Part shown: piece after piece, positions 47,201-60,000 of the stretch
How positions within the stretch are numbered: position 1 is the stretch's first letter
Layout of the letters: every line of letters begins with the position of its first letter
Source: Periplaneta americana
Lineage: Eukaryota > Arthropoda > Insecta > Blattodea > Blattidae
Reading direction: 5' to 3'
DNA length: 64,000 nucleotides
Assembly: GCF_040183065.1 (NCBI RefSeq)
Contig: NC_091118.1
Coordinates: 212,343,029 to 212,407,028 of the forward strand
Made by a program: the position numbers and the translations under genes
Notes under the pieces: model-generated
Told to the model about the DNA's origin: nothing
Databases searched by the model: none
Seen by the model: only the letters and a program-made list of their open reading frames with translations

Positions 47201-50200
47201 GCAGAAGAAGATATCAGATGATAGACAGCGTTAAGATAAATGGATCATATGCGGAGACTAGGAGGAAGGTAGACAATGGGAAAGATTGGAGAATGCTGGG
47301 TTTGCAGTGAAGGACCTGCCCTTGGGCAGAAAACTGTGAATTAATGAAAAAACACAGGACAAACACACGACCGTATATCTGTGTGAAGCACATAAATCTC
47401 AATTTCCTGATAAATTTATAGCCAGAAAGTACCCCAGAAGGAGACTTCATATCACACACATATACAACCTTCAAGATCAAATCATAAAAAATTAAAGTAG
47501 ACGTCTTAGGATAATTAGTAAACAAGTCATTAAAGGGAACACACTATCAGTGGAAGTAACACTTTTTTTCTGAATAACAACATTACACAACATGTAAACA
47601 ATAAACATGCATGCTGTATTGCCTTGTTTTTCAATTCACTGAACGACAACCTTGGCTGAATGCACGATACAGACACAGGATTTTTTTTCTTTTAAGTGAA
47701 AATGAATTATTCATATTCTTAACACACATGCTGAAGAAGCAGCGGTTAGAAACTTAAGTTAAATCTAAACAAATCAGCGAAGATATTCTGTGAATATGTA
47801 AATAGAACTACTTGGAACCGTAGCTGGTATTTGTTGTATAGGCACTTGTAGGACTTGGACACTTTCCCTTCACGTTACAAATGTAGCTTTTCTGATTCAG
47901 GGGTAGAGAAACATACGACCTACGGCATCTGTTAGATTAATTTAAGAACAAATGTAATTTTAATATAGCCCAGTCTGATCCATTTAGATATGGATAATAT
48001 TTATTTATTATTATAAAGCTATTATGAAAAGCCTAGTAGGAAAAATTTCTTGCTGGTTACAGTATATTATGATTAAAAGATGGGAGTTTCCATATATGGC
48101 AATCAACAATGCATAATCTGAAAGGACAAATGAAAATCGTAGATGATTAAAATGGCTACTATAAATCAACAGCTGACACAATGTGTTCTTTAGTATGCTA
48201 AATTCGAGAGTGTTAAAAGAGTTCAAAGGGAATTTTGATGTGAGTATGGTGTGCGTAATGTACCTAAATATGATTCCATAACGTTGTGGTATCGAACATT
48301 TCGTCGGTTTCTTGGTAAAAGTGACCAAGTCACCAAGGCTTCCAAGCATTATGAAAATTTAAGACATAATGTTATATTAAAAATTAATAATATAGCACAT
48401 TTACCTTTGAAATAACTGATTGCTAACATCTAAATAAGTACAGTGATTTTTGGATGGATCATTAAACCTTTAAATGGCTTTTCCTAACAATTTTGCATTT
48501 TGGACTTCATCACTTTTACCAAGAAACAGACTAATTTTGTAGAAACAGGTTCCGTGTTAAAAATAACACGCAGGAGGTCGCAGGCGAAACCAGTACGAGA
48601 AGCAGCTGTCTCTTGGTTTGGTCCCCAAACTCCCCAGATCTAACCCCACCTGACTTCGTGTAGGTACCTAATAATTTGAGAAAAATTCGTTCTGGCACCT
48701 GGAATCTGCAGGTAGTAGGCCATTGACAATACAGTGAGGAGAGTTTGGCCGGCACCATGGATTGTCCCGGCATAGCTCAGATGGAAAGAGCGCTCAGTGT
48801 ACAGAGCTGAAAGGTCCCAGGTTCGATTCCTGGTGCCAGAACGAATTTTTCTCAAATTATTAGGTACATACATGTTGACTACTAACACAAAATAGCAGTC
48901 GTGATTATTCAGTGAGATTGGCGACACCTCATGTATATGAATATAGGTATATATTTTCGTGTAGGGTTTTGTTAAAGACATTGTATATTCACAGAAACCT
49001 AGGAACATTGATGATCTGAGAGTAAAAATTACTCAAGCTTTTCAACAAATCACCCCTCTTATGTTACAACGGACATGGGCTGAATTGCTTCACCGTTATG
49101 AGTTGTGCAGGGTGTGCAATGGGACTCATGTTGAGCTCTGAGGAATCTCCCATCTTTCAGTGTTGTATGCACAAAGTTTCAACAAAGTTCAGTAGTGAAT
49201 GTTTTACGGCGTTTTTATTTTATCCATACCCAAACGGATCACTTAGGTTCTAATAATCACAACTACATGTACCCCCCTCCTCCCATTATACACTCTTTTT
49301 ACTCTTTAAATATGTATTTAGAATCCCAAAATCTTTTATCACCAAGACAAGCCGGCTTTCGACAACTACACTCTACCAATGAACAAGTCATATGCCTCGG
49401 CCAAGAAATAAAAGATAGTTTTAACAAGAAAGAAGATACTTTGGCAATATTTATTGACTTTCAGTTAGCATATGACTCTGTTTGGAGAAATAAATTATTA
49501 CTAAAACTCCAGAAATTAGGTATCTCCAGCAATATGTTCAGATGGATATCAGAATTCCTTAGTCAAAGATTCATTGCCACTAAATTCAATAACTCACTTT
49601 CTAGTTACAGACAAACATATCGAGGTCTACCTCAGGGCGCTGTCCTCAGCACAACTTTATTCAATATCTATATAAATGACTTACCCTCCCTATTAGAGGA
49701 ATCAAACATGAAAACAGCACTATTTGCAGATGATATAGTTTTGTGGACTTCCGGATCTTACAGACATAGAGACAAAATTAAAAATTCTGCTCTTAAAGCT
49801 CTAAATCAACTACATGAATGGAATACATCAAATTTGATGACACTCAATTTAAGCAAAAGTAACTACCAAATATTTTCACTTGGTAAAAAACAAAGAGAAT
49901 TCAATATCCAATACAATGGCCAACACCTTCCTAGGACTTATGAATCCAAATATCTTGGAGTTATTTTCGATAGTAAGTTAACATGGAGCAACCATTTGAA
50001 ATACATTTCTGAAAAAGCTCGTAAAAGATTCTCCCTTCTAAAAAGACTAGCAGGAAAGAAATGGGGGTGCTCTAGGATTACTTTGAACACTACATACAAA
50101 ATGTTTATACAGCCAGTGCTGACATACTGCGGAGAAATTTTAATTACTTCACCTTTCATAAACGAAATAGAATATGTTCAAAACCAAGCTCTCAGGCTCA

Positions 50201-53200
50201 TTACTGGTGGAATCAAAACAACTCCAATAGATTCTATGAGATTCCTCACTAATATTAACAGCATCAAAATGACAATAGAAGAAAAAGCACTGATTCAATA
50301 TGAAAAACTTATTAGATTACCAGGAAACAATTGGCATTCATACAGTCCTCTCTGTAGATTGAAAACTCAAAAAAGTTTCATATCCATTGTTCAAGAATTA
50401 AAACAGAAAATCAATATCCCGAATTTAAAAGAAAACCTACAAATTAAACCAAACCCTTTAACTCTATTAAATATAGAATATAATCTAAATTTAACAGAAT
50501 AAATACTAAAATCAGAAGTAAACACTGAAATACTAAAACCTTTAGAGACAATTAATATTAGGTATCCTCCACAAAACTGGCTTCATTTATACACTGACGG
50601 ATCCTTGATCTCCAGAGAACAAGGTGCCGGTGCAGGTGTTACGTGCTGTCTCTTCTCACTTTATAGATCTCTTGGGTATGGAACAACAAGTTTTGATGGA
50701 GAAATCATTGCAATAAGTGAAAGTCTCAGGAATCTTCTATGCCACATAAATAAATTTAAAAATGCAGTTATATTGTCAGACTCCAAAGCAGCTATTCTAT
50801 CAATAGTCTCTAAACACACACTTTCATCTCAAACAGCAGAAATAACTAAAATGCTCTCCCAATTAATATCACTCAATAAAAGAATTGTATTCCAATGGAT
50901 ACCATCCCATTGTGGAATCCTGGGAAACGAGAATGCGGATGCTTTAGCAAAGAAGGGCAGCACTGCTACTTATAGACCTGTTACTAAATCTACGTATTAC
51001 TCTGTGAAGAGATTTATTAAATCTACATACTTAGACTTCAACAAACAAAATTTGATAACACAATCCCAAGGGAAAAAATGGAAAACTCTGCATCAAAATC
51101 CACAGTTAATTCCCTATTTACCACGCAAATCATCTGTAGCTGTATTTAGATTGGCAACAGTCCATGATTGTTTGGCCAAACACCTGCATAAAATTGGAAT
51201 ATATCAGTCCCCTAACTGCCCATTGTGCAACTCAAACCAAGAAATGGATTCGGAACACCTCAAAATCTGTTCTTCAGTGGCTGGCCATGATAATATCTTT
51301 GAAAAATATTGGATTGCAAGAGGTCAAATGACTTTATTGTCAAGCGCCTGGCATTAGAAAACAACAACATATATATTAGAAGTTCTATTACATTCTTTTG
51401 CCTCTGGGGAAAAATAACATAATTAAGTTTTCATTGAAAATTAAAGTAAATATACAAACATTAGTAAATTTTCTCTTTCCGTACATTTCAGATTTCTAAG
51501 AAATTTAAATCACATAGACTTAGTAGTAGTAGAAGGCACTTTTGCCTGAAAGAATAGAGTTCCTTTAAATATAGGGTCTTGGGTCATATTTGAAATGTTT
51601 AATAATTTATGTTAATGTATCACAGTAGATCTTTTATGGTACCATTATTATTCATCTGGAAAGATAGCCTGAAAATTTTTTAAGTGTAGCTCAATTTTCT
51701 TGCAAATTGTAATACTAATTAATACTTAATATGTCTCGTGACGACAATATTGTATGTAATGGAAATATAAAAATTGGAAATTTATCTTTTGAAGAGGTGG
51801 AGAAGTTCAAATATCTTGGAGCAACAGTAACAAATATAAATGATACTTGGGAGGAAATTAAACGCAGAATAAATATGGGAAATGCCTGTTATTATTCGGT
51901 GAGAAGCTTTTATCATCCAGTCTGCTGTCAAAAAATCTGAAAGTTAGAGTTTATAAAACAGTTATATTACCGGTTGTTCTGTATGGTTGTGAAACTTGGA
52001 CTCTCACTTTGAGAGAGGAACATAGGTTAAGGGTGTTTGAGAATAAGATGCTTAGGAAAATATTTGGGGCTAAGAGGAATGAAGTTACAGGAGAATGGAG
52101 AAAGTTACACAACACAGAACTGCACGCATTGTATTCTTCACCTGACATAATTAGGAACATTAAATCCAGACGTTTGAGATGGGCAGGGCATGTAGCACAT
52201 ATGGGCGAATCCAGAAATGCATGTAGAGTGTTAGTTGGGAGGCCGGAGGGAAAAAGACCTTTGGGTAGGCCGAGACGTAGATGGGAAGATAATATTAAAA
52301 TGGATTTGAGGGAGGTGGGTTATGATGATAGAGAATGGATTAATCTTGCTCAGGATAGGGACCAATGGCGGGCTTGTGTGGGGGCGGCAGTGAACCTCCA
52401 GGTTCCTTAAAAGCCAGTAAGTAAGGTTTTGGAAGTCAGCATTTAAAGTTAAATATATATCATTGGACATTATGATACAACGATTTAAAGAAAAACATTT
52501 ATTGAATACAAATATTCTCGGAATATATATAAATTATTTGTTCAGAAAAGAGAGCCCTTATATAAACAAGTAAAAAAATTATAATTTTTTAGCCTGTTAA
52601 CTGTTCCCCTTCATCTTAATTTGAGAGTTTGTGCTAGCATTTGGATGTGTGACAGCATGTATAGGCCTATCTGTCAAGCAAGGTAATAGAAATAGTCCAC
52701 ACCTGTGGAGTAACGGTTAGCACGTCTGGAAGCGAAACCAGGTGGCCCGGGTTCGATTCCCGGTTGGGGCAAGTTACCTGGTTGAGGTTTTTTCCGGGGT
52801 TTTCCCTCAACCCAATACGAGCAAATGCTGGGTAACTTTCGGTGCTGGACCCCAGACTCATTTCACCGACATTATCACCTTCATCTCATTCAGACGCTAA
52901 ATAACCTAAGCTGTTGATAAAGCGTCGTAAAATAACTTACTAAAATAAAAAAAATAATAGAAATCGAATATGAAGTACAACATGGTTTGTAATATATAGG
53001 CCTAGCCATTAGCAAGCAATATAGTATAATGTAAGAATGTAACTGATAACATGAGAAATTAAATTGTTCAGGAGTGCACAAAATGTATAATGAGGAAATG
53101 TCATCTTTGTGGCACTTTCTTCTTCTTTTGCACCATGCAGTGGCGGTGCGTCAATAAGAGCACAAGAGCACGTGAACACCTTGTTTCCATTAATGCACGA

Positions 53201-53980
53201 CTATTTTTATTATTTAATACCGTATTGACGTAGTGGGGATGTATAATATCAGAATCGAGTATTTTAAACTTCCCGCATCTTGCATAAACTTCTTATGTAA
53301 ACTTGGCAACATCCGTTCACATTCAAGCCATGCTCTTTTCAAGAAGGAATTGCACGCATGCGCGGGAGAAAATTGTGTTTCGCTGGCCGCTTATGACACA
53401 TCAAGAGCACAAAGCGTTAAGTGAACAGTGAATCTATCCTACAGATGTCAGGTGCATCGATGCCTATCGTTTACGTGCTATATCACGACGACGAAATTTA
53501 ATAGTCTGTATTTTAGCCTATAGGTGTCAGCATCTCACTGTTGGAACCGGAACGTTTACATTGTGTAGATGTGTGTACAGTGCTGCTACGAGAGAGTCGT
53601 TTGTGAATTACTGTACTTCAGTGTCAGCATAATAGCATAGTTTCGCTTTCAAACACGTGCTGGTTGAGTGTGATGGTGCTATGAATTTAAATATTTGTAT
53701 GGTGGTGTATATTATTTAAGAATAATATTTATTGGCATGTATTTCTAGTAATCAATCTATAGGAATGGGATTATAGTACTGGTATAGGCTATAGTGTATC
53801 AGTGTGTTGTGAATCAAAATACAGTATATTACTGAACACACGCTTTTATAAATAACAGCACTGTGGTATGTATTAATTTTTAACAAACGTAAACAATGAA
53901 CTCTGTTCAAGTAATTTTGAACAGTAAAGAACTGGGTAAACTGGCTTACCAGGAAAACTTGGAAATAAAAAGACTGGGTT

Positions 53981-54027
<47 letters not shown>

Positions 54028-57000
54028 TGTTGTTGTTGTTTTGAATTTATATACGGTTTTTTCGGTAGTGAAATATTGGGATCATGACATTTCATATTAG
54101 GCTAAACGTATGATTTCCAACTCTCTTCAATTTTGGAAAACAATATGAACACGCACAATATTTTATCACGAGCCGCCACTGGCACCATGTCATAAATGTC
54201 TAACATCCTGTGTTTCAGAACTATATGTTTGTTTCATCAGGAAAGCCGGTGAAAGAGAAACCTATCTGTTGTAATATTTGTTTATGTATAAACAGAATTG
54301 TGATTCATTTTCATAGGTGGTATGGCATTTGCGGAAATTGATACGTCTACACGTTTCCCAAACCTACAAGACCTCAATTTCGGCAATCTCCCAGGCAACG
54401 TTACTCTGCCTGGCAATCTTCCTATTAATATCAGTCATGTTCCTTCAATAGAGGAAGGTGAGAAGCTGTTTGAAGAGAAATGTAAAAAGATGGGACATCC
54501 AGAGGCTTACCAGGCTGCACAGGTATGATAAACTGCTTTTAAATGTACAGCATAACCCTGTTAATACGCTCGTTAAGGGACTGTGAGCTTAAAGCATTAT
54601 AAATGGGACAGCGCTATGAATGGAAAATGACTTATGAAATGGGGAAAACTATTTATAATCTTTTCGCTGTAAGAAAAATCCTAATGTAAACAATAGCACG
54701 TGACTGAAGTGAGGCTTCATTGGCCACTGTTTGGCGCCATAGATTCTCAGTACGTGTTCCCGCCTACTGTTGTACATTCTGTTTCATGTTAAACATTTCC
54801 TGTTACTCGTCAAGTAGGTCTAACCTCACTACTATGCATTCATTTGCTTAGGAAACATTTACTTTATAATTAAAAAAGGTAAAAAGGTAAAGGTATCCCT
54901 GTAACATGCCATGAAGGCACTTGGGGGGGGGGGGCATGGAGGTAGAGCCCCATGCTTTCCATGACCTCGGCACTAGAATGAGGTGGTGTGGTCGGCACCA
55001 CGCTCTGGCCACCTTTTACCCCTGGGAAAGACCCGGTACTCAATTTTATAGGAGGCTGAGGGAACCTCGGGGCCGTTCTGAAGTTTGGCAACGAGAAAAA
55101 AATCCTGTCGCCACCTGGGATCGAACCCCGGACCTTCCAGTCCATAGCCAGCTGCTCTACCAACTGAGCTAACCGGCCGCCATTTACTTTATAATTACTG
55201 TGATTAAATTATTTTTAAGTCTTATGTCTTCACAAAGGACAGTTGAGGATGCAGAAGCCATACTTCAGTACCACGTGCTTACGTGAACAACTACGAGCTC
55301 AAGTGACGCCAGCTTGTTACAAGAACAGACTACCTCAGTATTACTGTTGGTATTCATCCGCGTTCATAGTACATTACAAAATATAAAAGTAGCTTTTCTC
55401 TTACATAGCGTTTTACATATGAGTGAAGTTAAATGTTTCATCATATTTAACAACTAGAATTTAATTTTTTTATTTTCAAATAATACAAGATTGTGGTTTC
55501 CAAATACGAACTATATTTTCTTGTGTCATGTAAGTGTTTCGACTGGGAGCCAATCACGGGTATGATAGCAATGTGCTTACGTTTACATTAGGATTTTTCT
55601 TGCAGCGGAAACAGTATAGACACCACTTCATAGGAACTGTATTGTGCATTAGTTACAGTGCAAAATGCAAATAAGAGGTTATTTCATAAGAAAAAATCTT
55701 AGATTGTAAAAGTACTGTAAAAGTTTTTGTTGAAAAACCTATCTTTTAATCTGGTTTTAAAAATTCTACTATTATCAATATTTCTAATATAAAGTGAATT
55801 TTATTAAAAAGTTTCACATCCACAATAAAATGGCTATTACAAACCTTTGCTAATCTACATTTAGGAACAGTTATGTTATGGTTATTTCTAGTCCCATAAG
55901 AATGTACCGTATTACCAGTATCATATTCATGTAAATGTTCATAATATATGAACATATTATTAGCAAAAACATACAATGAAGAGAGAGTCTGAATTCCAAA
56001 TTCATTAAGTAAGAGTTTACAATGTTCTCTTGGGCCACAACGCTTAAGAATACGCACAGCTTTTTTCTCAAGAAGAAAAACATCTTTTTACAGTGGCGGC
56101 ACTATTTCCCCACGCTAAAACTCCATAAGTCAAATGAGACTGAAAAAAAAATATGAATAGTTAGTGGCAGGAACCAATTGTTTTAATTGTTATTACCAAT
56201 ATGAATGATTTTTCCTCGTCCGCCAATTTAGCTCTGTGGTAGCGTGTTTGCCTTCAGACTAGCCGGACCGGGTTCACAAATTTTCTTATAAAATTTCTAT
56301 CTCGGGACTAGGAGAGATGGCGGTGCACAACTTCTAATCACTAGATTGTGCACCAATATGCCTGGGTTAAAACCCACATGCATAACATGGTCCACTGAAG
56401 TGATGTGCAATTTGAAAATGGGTCACAGTCCTGCCATCTATCTGCAGTATGCGGAACCCGAGTCACACAAGTGAAGTGGATAGACATTAGACACACACAC
56501 CACACATGATTTTTCCTTTGTTTCTTTATTGGATATGCACTATATTATAGTATATATCTGTAAAAGTATTTACAATTTATTGAATTACTGTTTCATCTTA
56601 ATGATTCATTGGTAAGCAAGTGACATCAGAATAGTGTGATGTAACTCATTACTGTTGCTAAGCAACTAAAGTCAGATGTTGAAATTTTCGTAACGCATTA
56701 TAATATTATTCATTTGACACTTGGACATTAACGTTTCACATTAAAAATAAGGGGAACTCTATGTAGGCCTACCAAGAAGTTGGAATAGGAAGCACATTAT
56801 GAAAATTAGTTCGGATATAATGCACCATAATGTTAGTGTTTCTATTTATTTATTCTTACTTTATTTATTATTACTGCTTATTTGATCTAATATTAATTTC
56901 AGTTCTTGTGTTATTTATACAAGGTGTAATACTTTTTAATTTCGCTCTAGAATATGCCATTAGGAAAGTTCAGGATAACACAGAGGGTTTGGAATTGAAC

Positions 57001-60000
57001 GGGTTACATCAGCTTCTTGTCTATGCGGATGACGTGAATATGTTAGGAGAAAATCCACAAACGATTAGGGAAAACACGGAAATTCTACTTGAAGCAAGTA
57101 AAGAGAGAGGGTTGGAAGTAAATCCCGAAAAGACTAAGTATATGATTGTCTCGTGATCAGAATATTGTACGAAATGGAACTATAAAAGTTGGAGATTTAT
57201 ACTTCGAAGAGGTGGAAAAATTAAAATATCTTGGAGCAACAGTAACAAATATAAATGACACTCGGGAGGAAATTAAACTCAGAATAAATATGGGAAATGC
57301 CTGTTATTATTCGGTTGAGAAGCTCTTGTCATCTAGTCTGCTGTCAAAAAATCTGTAAGTTAGAATTTATAAAACAGTTATATTACCGGTTGTTCTGTAT
57401 GGCTATGAAACTTGGACTCTCACTTTGAGAGAGGAACAGAGATTGAGGGTTTTTGAGAATAAGGTGCTTAGGAAAATATTTGGAGCTAAGAGGGATGAAG
57501 TTACAGGAGAATGGAGAAAGTTACACAACTCAGAGCTGCACGAATTGTATCCTTCACCTGACATAGTTAGGAACATTAAATTTGTCCACACCTGTGGAGT
57601 AACGGTCAGCACGTCTGGCCGCGAAACCAGGTGGCCCGGGTTCGAATCCCAGTCGGGGCAAGTTACCTGGTTGAGGTTTTTTCCAGGGTTTTCCCTCAAC
57701 CCAATATGAGCAAATGCTGGGTAACTTTCGGTGCTGGACCCCGGACTCATTTCACCGGCATTATCACTTACATTTCATTCAGATGCTAAATAACCTAGAT
57801 GTTGATACAGCGTCGTAAAATAACCCAGTTAAATAAAAAAAACATTAAATCCAGACGTTTGAGATGGGCAGGGCATGTAGCACGTATGGGAGAATCCAGA
57901 AATGTATATAGAGTGTTAGTTGGGAGGCCAGAGGGGAAAAAACCTTTGGGGAGGCCGAGACGTAGATGGAAAGATTATATTAAAATGTATTTGAGGGAGG
58001 TGGGATATGATGATACAGAATGGATTAATCTTGCTCAGGATAGGGACCAATGGCGGGCTTATGTGAGGGTGGCAATGAACCTCCGGGTTCCTTAAAAGCC
58101 AGTAAGTAAGTAATATCGTGGAAATTGTTCTTTGGCTCTTGAAGACTTGAGAATTAATTCAGTTTATTTACGCAAATGTATACTTCTTTGTGGATTGTCT
58201 GATGCACCCATATTGATCACTCTAGAGAAGATAAGGAGATCGAATCTGCTATTTGAGTATGGCAGTAATATTTTTTTCATTTTTTATGTAGGCAGCAAAA
58301 GACGAGGTTCAAGAATGTGTGAAGAGCCTGGTTAATGTAACAGTACTTCAAGCAGAAGTGGAAGCAGCCAAACCTACTGGTGACTTGGATGTAGTATTCA
58401 GAAAATACTGCAGGTAAGCTGAACAACTTACGGCTTTCTGCAGATGTTAGTGTTTAACTCATGTTTCAGAAATTTGACATAATTCCCATAATATTATTTT
58501 AATGTACCGAAGTACATATGATATTTCCATACAGATATTCTGCGTCATCATACGATGAAAGAGTAATGGAACGGAGAAAAATTCTCTCCGGCGCCGGGAT
58601 TTGAACCCGGGTTTTCAGCTCTTCGTGCTGATGCTTTATCCACTAAGCGACACCGGATACAACTCCGACGCCAGTTAGAATCGTCTCAGATTAAGCTCCA
58701 ACTCTTGGGTTCCCTCTAGTGGCCGCCCTCTGCACTATGTCATAGATGTCTATGAACGCAGGACCGAAGTCCACACATGTGCTGAGGTGCACTCGATATG
58801 AGTGACTAGTTGGCCGGGATCCGACGGAATAAGCGCTGTGTGGCTTAGTGGATAAAGCATCAGCACGTAGAGCTGAAAACCCGGGTTCAAATCCTGGCGC
58901 CAGAGAGAATTTTTCTCCGTTCCATTACTATTTCATCGTAATTCCCATAAGTCGGATGAGTACTAGAATTGAGTGTTCAGTCTTTGACATCAGATTTTAT
59001 GTTTGTGAACAATATCTAGAAGGCTCTGATGATGGTGTGAAGGAGCACCTTAACAGCTGTAAGCCACACGTGGTTATATAATTTAACACTAGTAAGTTTG
59101 CCATTTAATCAGTCCTTTATAATACGAGTACAGTGAAACCTGTTCAAGATGGAAGTGACATGGTCCTAATTTTTTTTTCCGTTGTGGACAGGTTTCAGTA
59201 TTATTCAGGTGTTACATTAAAATGGAATATTTTATCATTCGTATCCACGAAAAACAACATAACATGCCGCAAACTGCAAGAAGTACAAAATATTCCGTTT
59301 ATTACTAATCACGTTAAATTAGCTTTCTGTCGCTTATTCTGCTGGTGGAACATCTTGATTAAAATCTCTTTTTCTGTATAAATTTTATCGTAACTCATTC
59401 ATCAGTCATTAAACACTGCTAAAGTTTACTAATCTCATTCAGTTTAATATTTAACACTATATTATAATAATGCCGGGGTTCGATCCCAGGTGGTGACAGG
59501 ATTTTTTCTCGTTGCCAAACTTTCAGAACGGCCCCGAGGTTCACTCAGCCTCCTATAAAATTGAGTACCAGGTCTTTCCCGGGGGTAAAAGGCGGTCAGA
59601 GCGTGGTGCTGACCACACAACCTCATTCTAGTGCCGAGGTCATGGAAAGCATGGGGCTCTACCTGCATGCCCCCCAAATGCCTTCATGGCATGTTACGGG
59701 GATACCTTTACCTTTTACCTTTTTATATTATAATAATGTTCAGTATATCACTGCACATTATTAATTACCTCAGTTCAATGGCTTGCTTTGCAGAATAGAT
59801 CCAGAAATTGACTTGTTCTTTGAAAGATCATGAAGAACCCACTTCCACAACAGTTCATCTATTTCCACATAAACAGTTGCTTTCTGGTTTCTTTTAAGTC
59901 ACCAATATTGGCCGCAGGCCACTCACTCGTTATGATCTTTATCTTTAAAGTGTCACACCTGAGTTTTCCACAACTGAACTTCAATATTATTTCACATACA

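Noticed and set aside
48011..48349. 112-codon minus-strand frame
   Set aside because: Antisense of the transposase N-terminus read on the + strand at 48200-48320.
54322..54528. Stand-alone 68-codon gene starting at 54322
   Set aside because: It ends just past a consensus donor and joins in phase with upstream and downstream exons.
54870..55172. Overlapping 97- and 83-codon frames
   Set aside because: They lie wholly within the family D SINE.
58563..58660. Functional tRNA gene (anticodon loop ACGAAGA)
   Set aside because: It folds well, but C replaces the invariant U before the anticodon, and it lies within a repeated inverted element.
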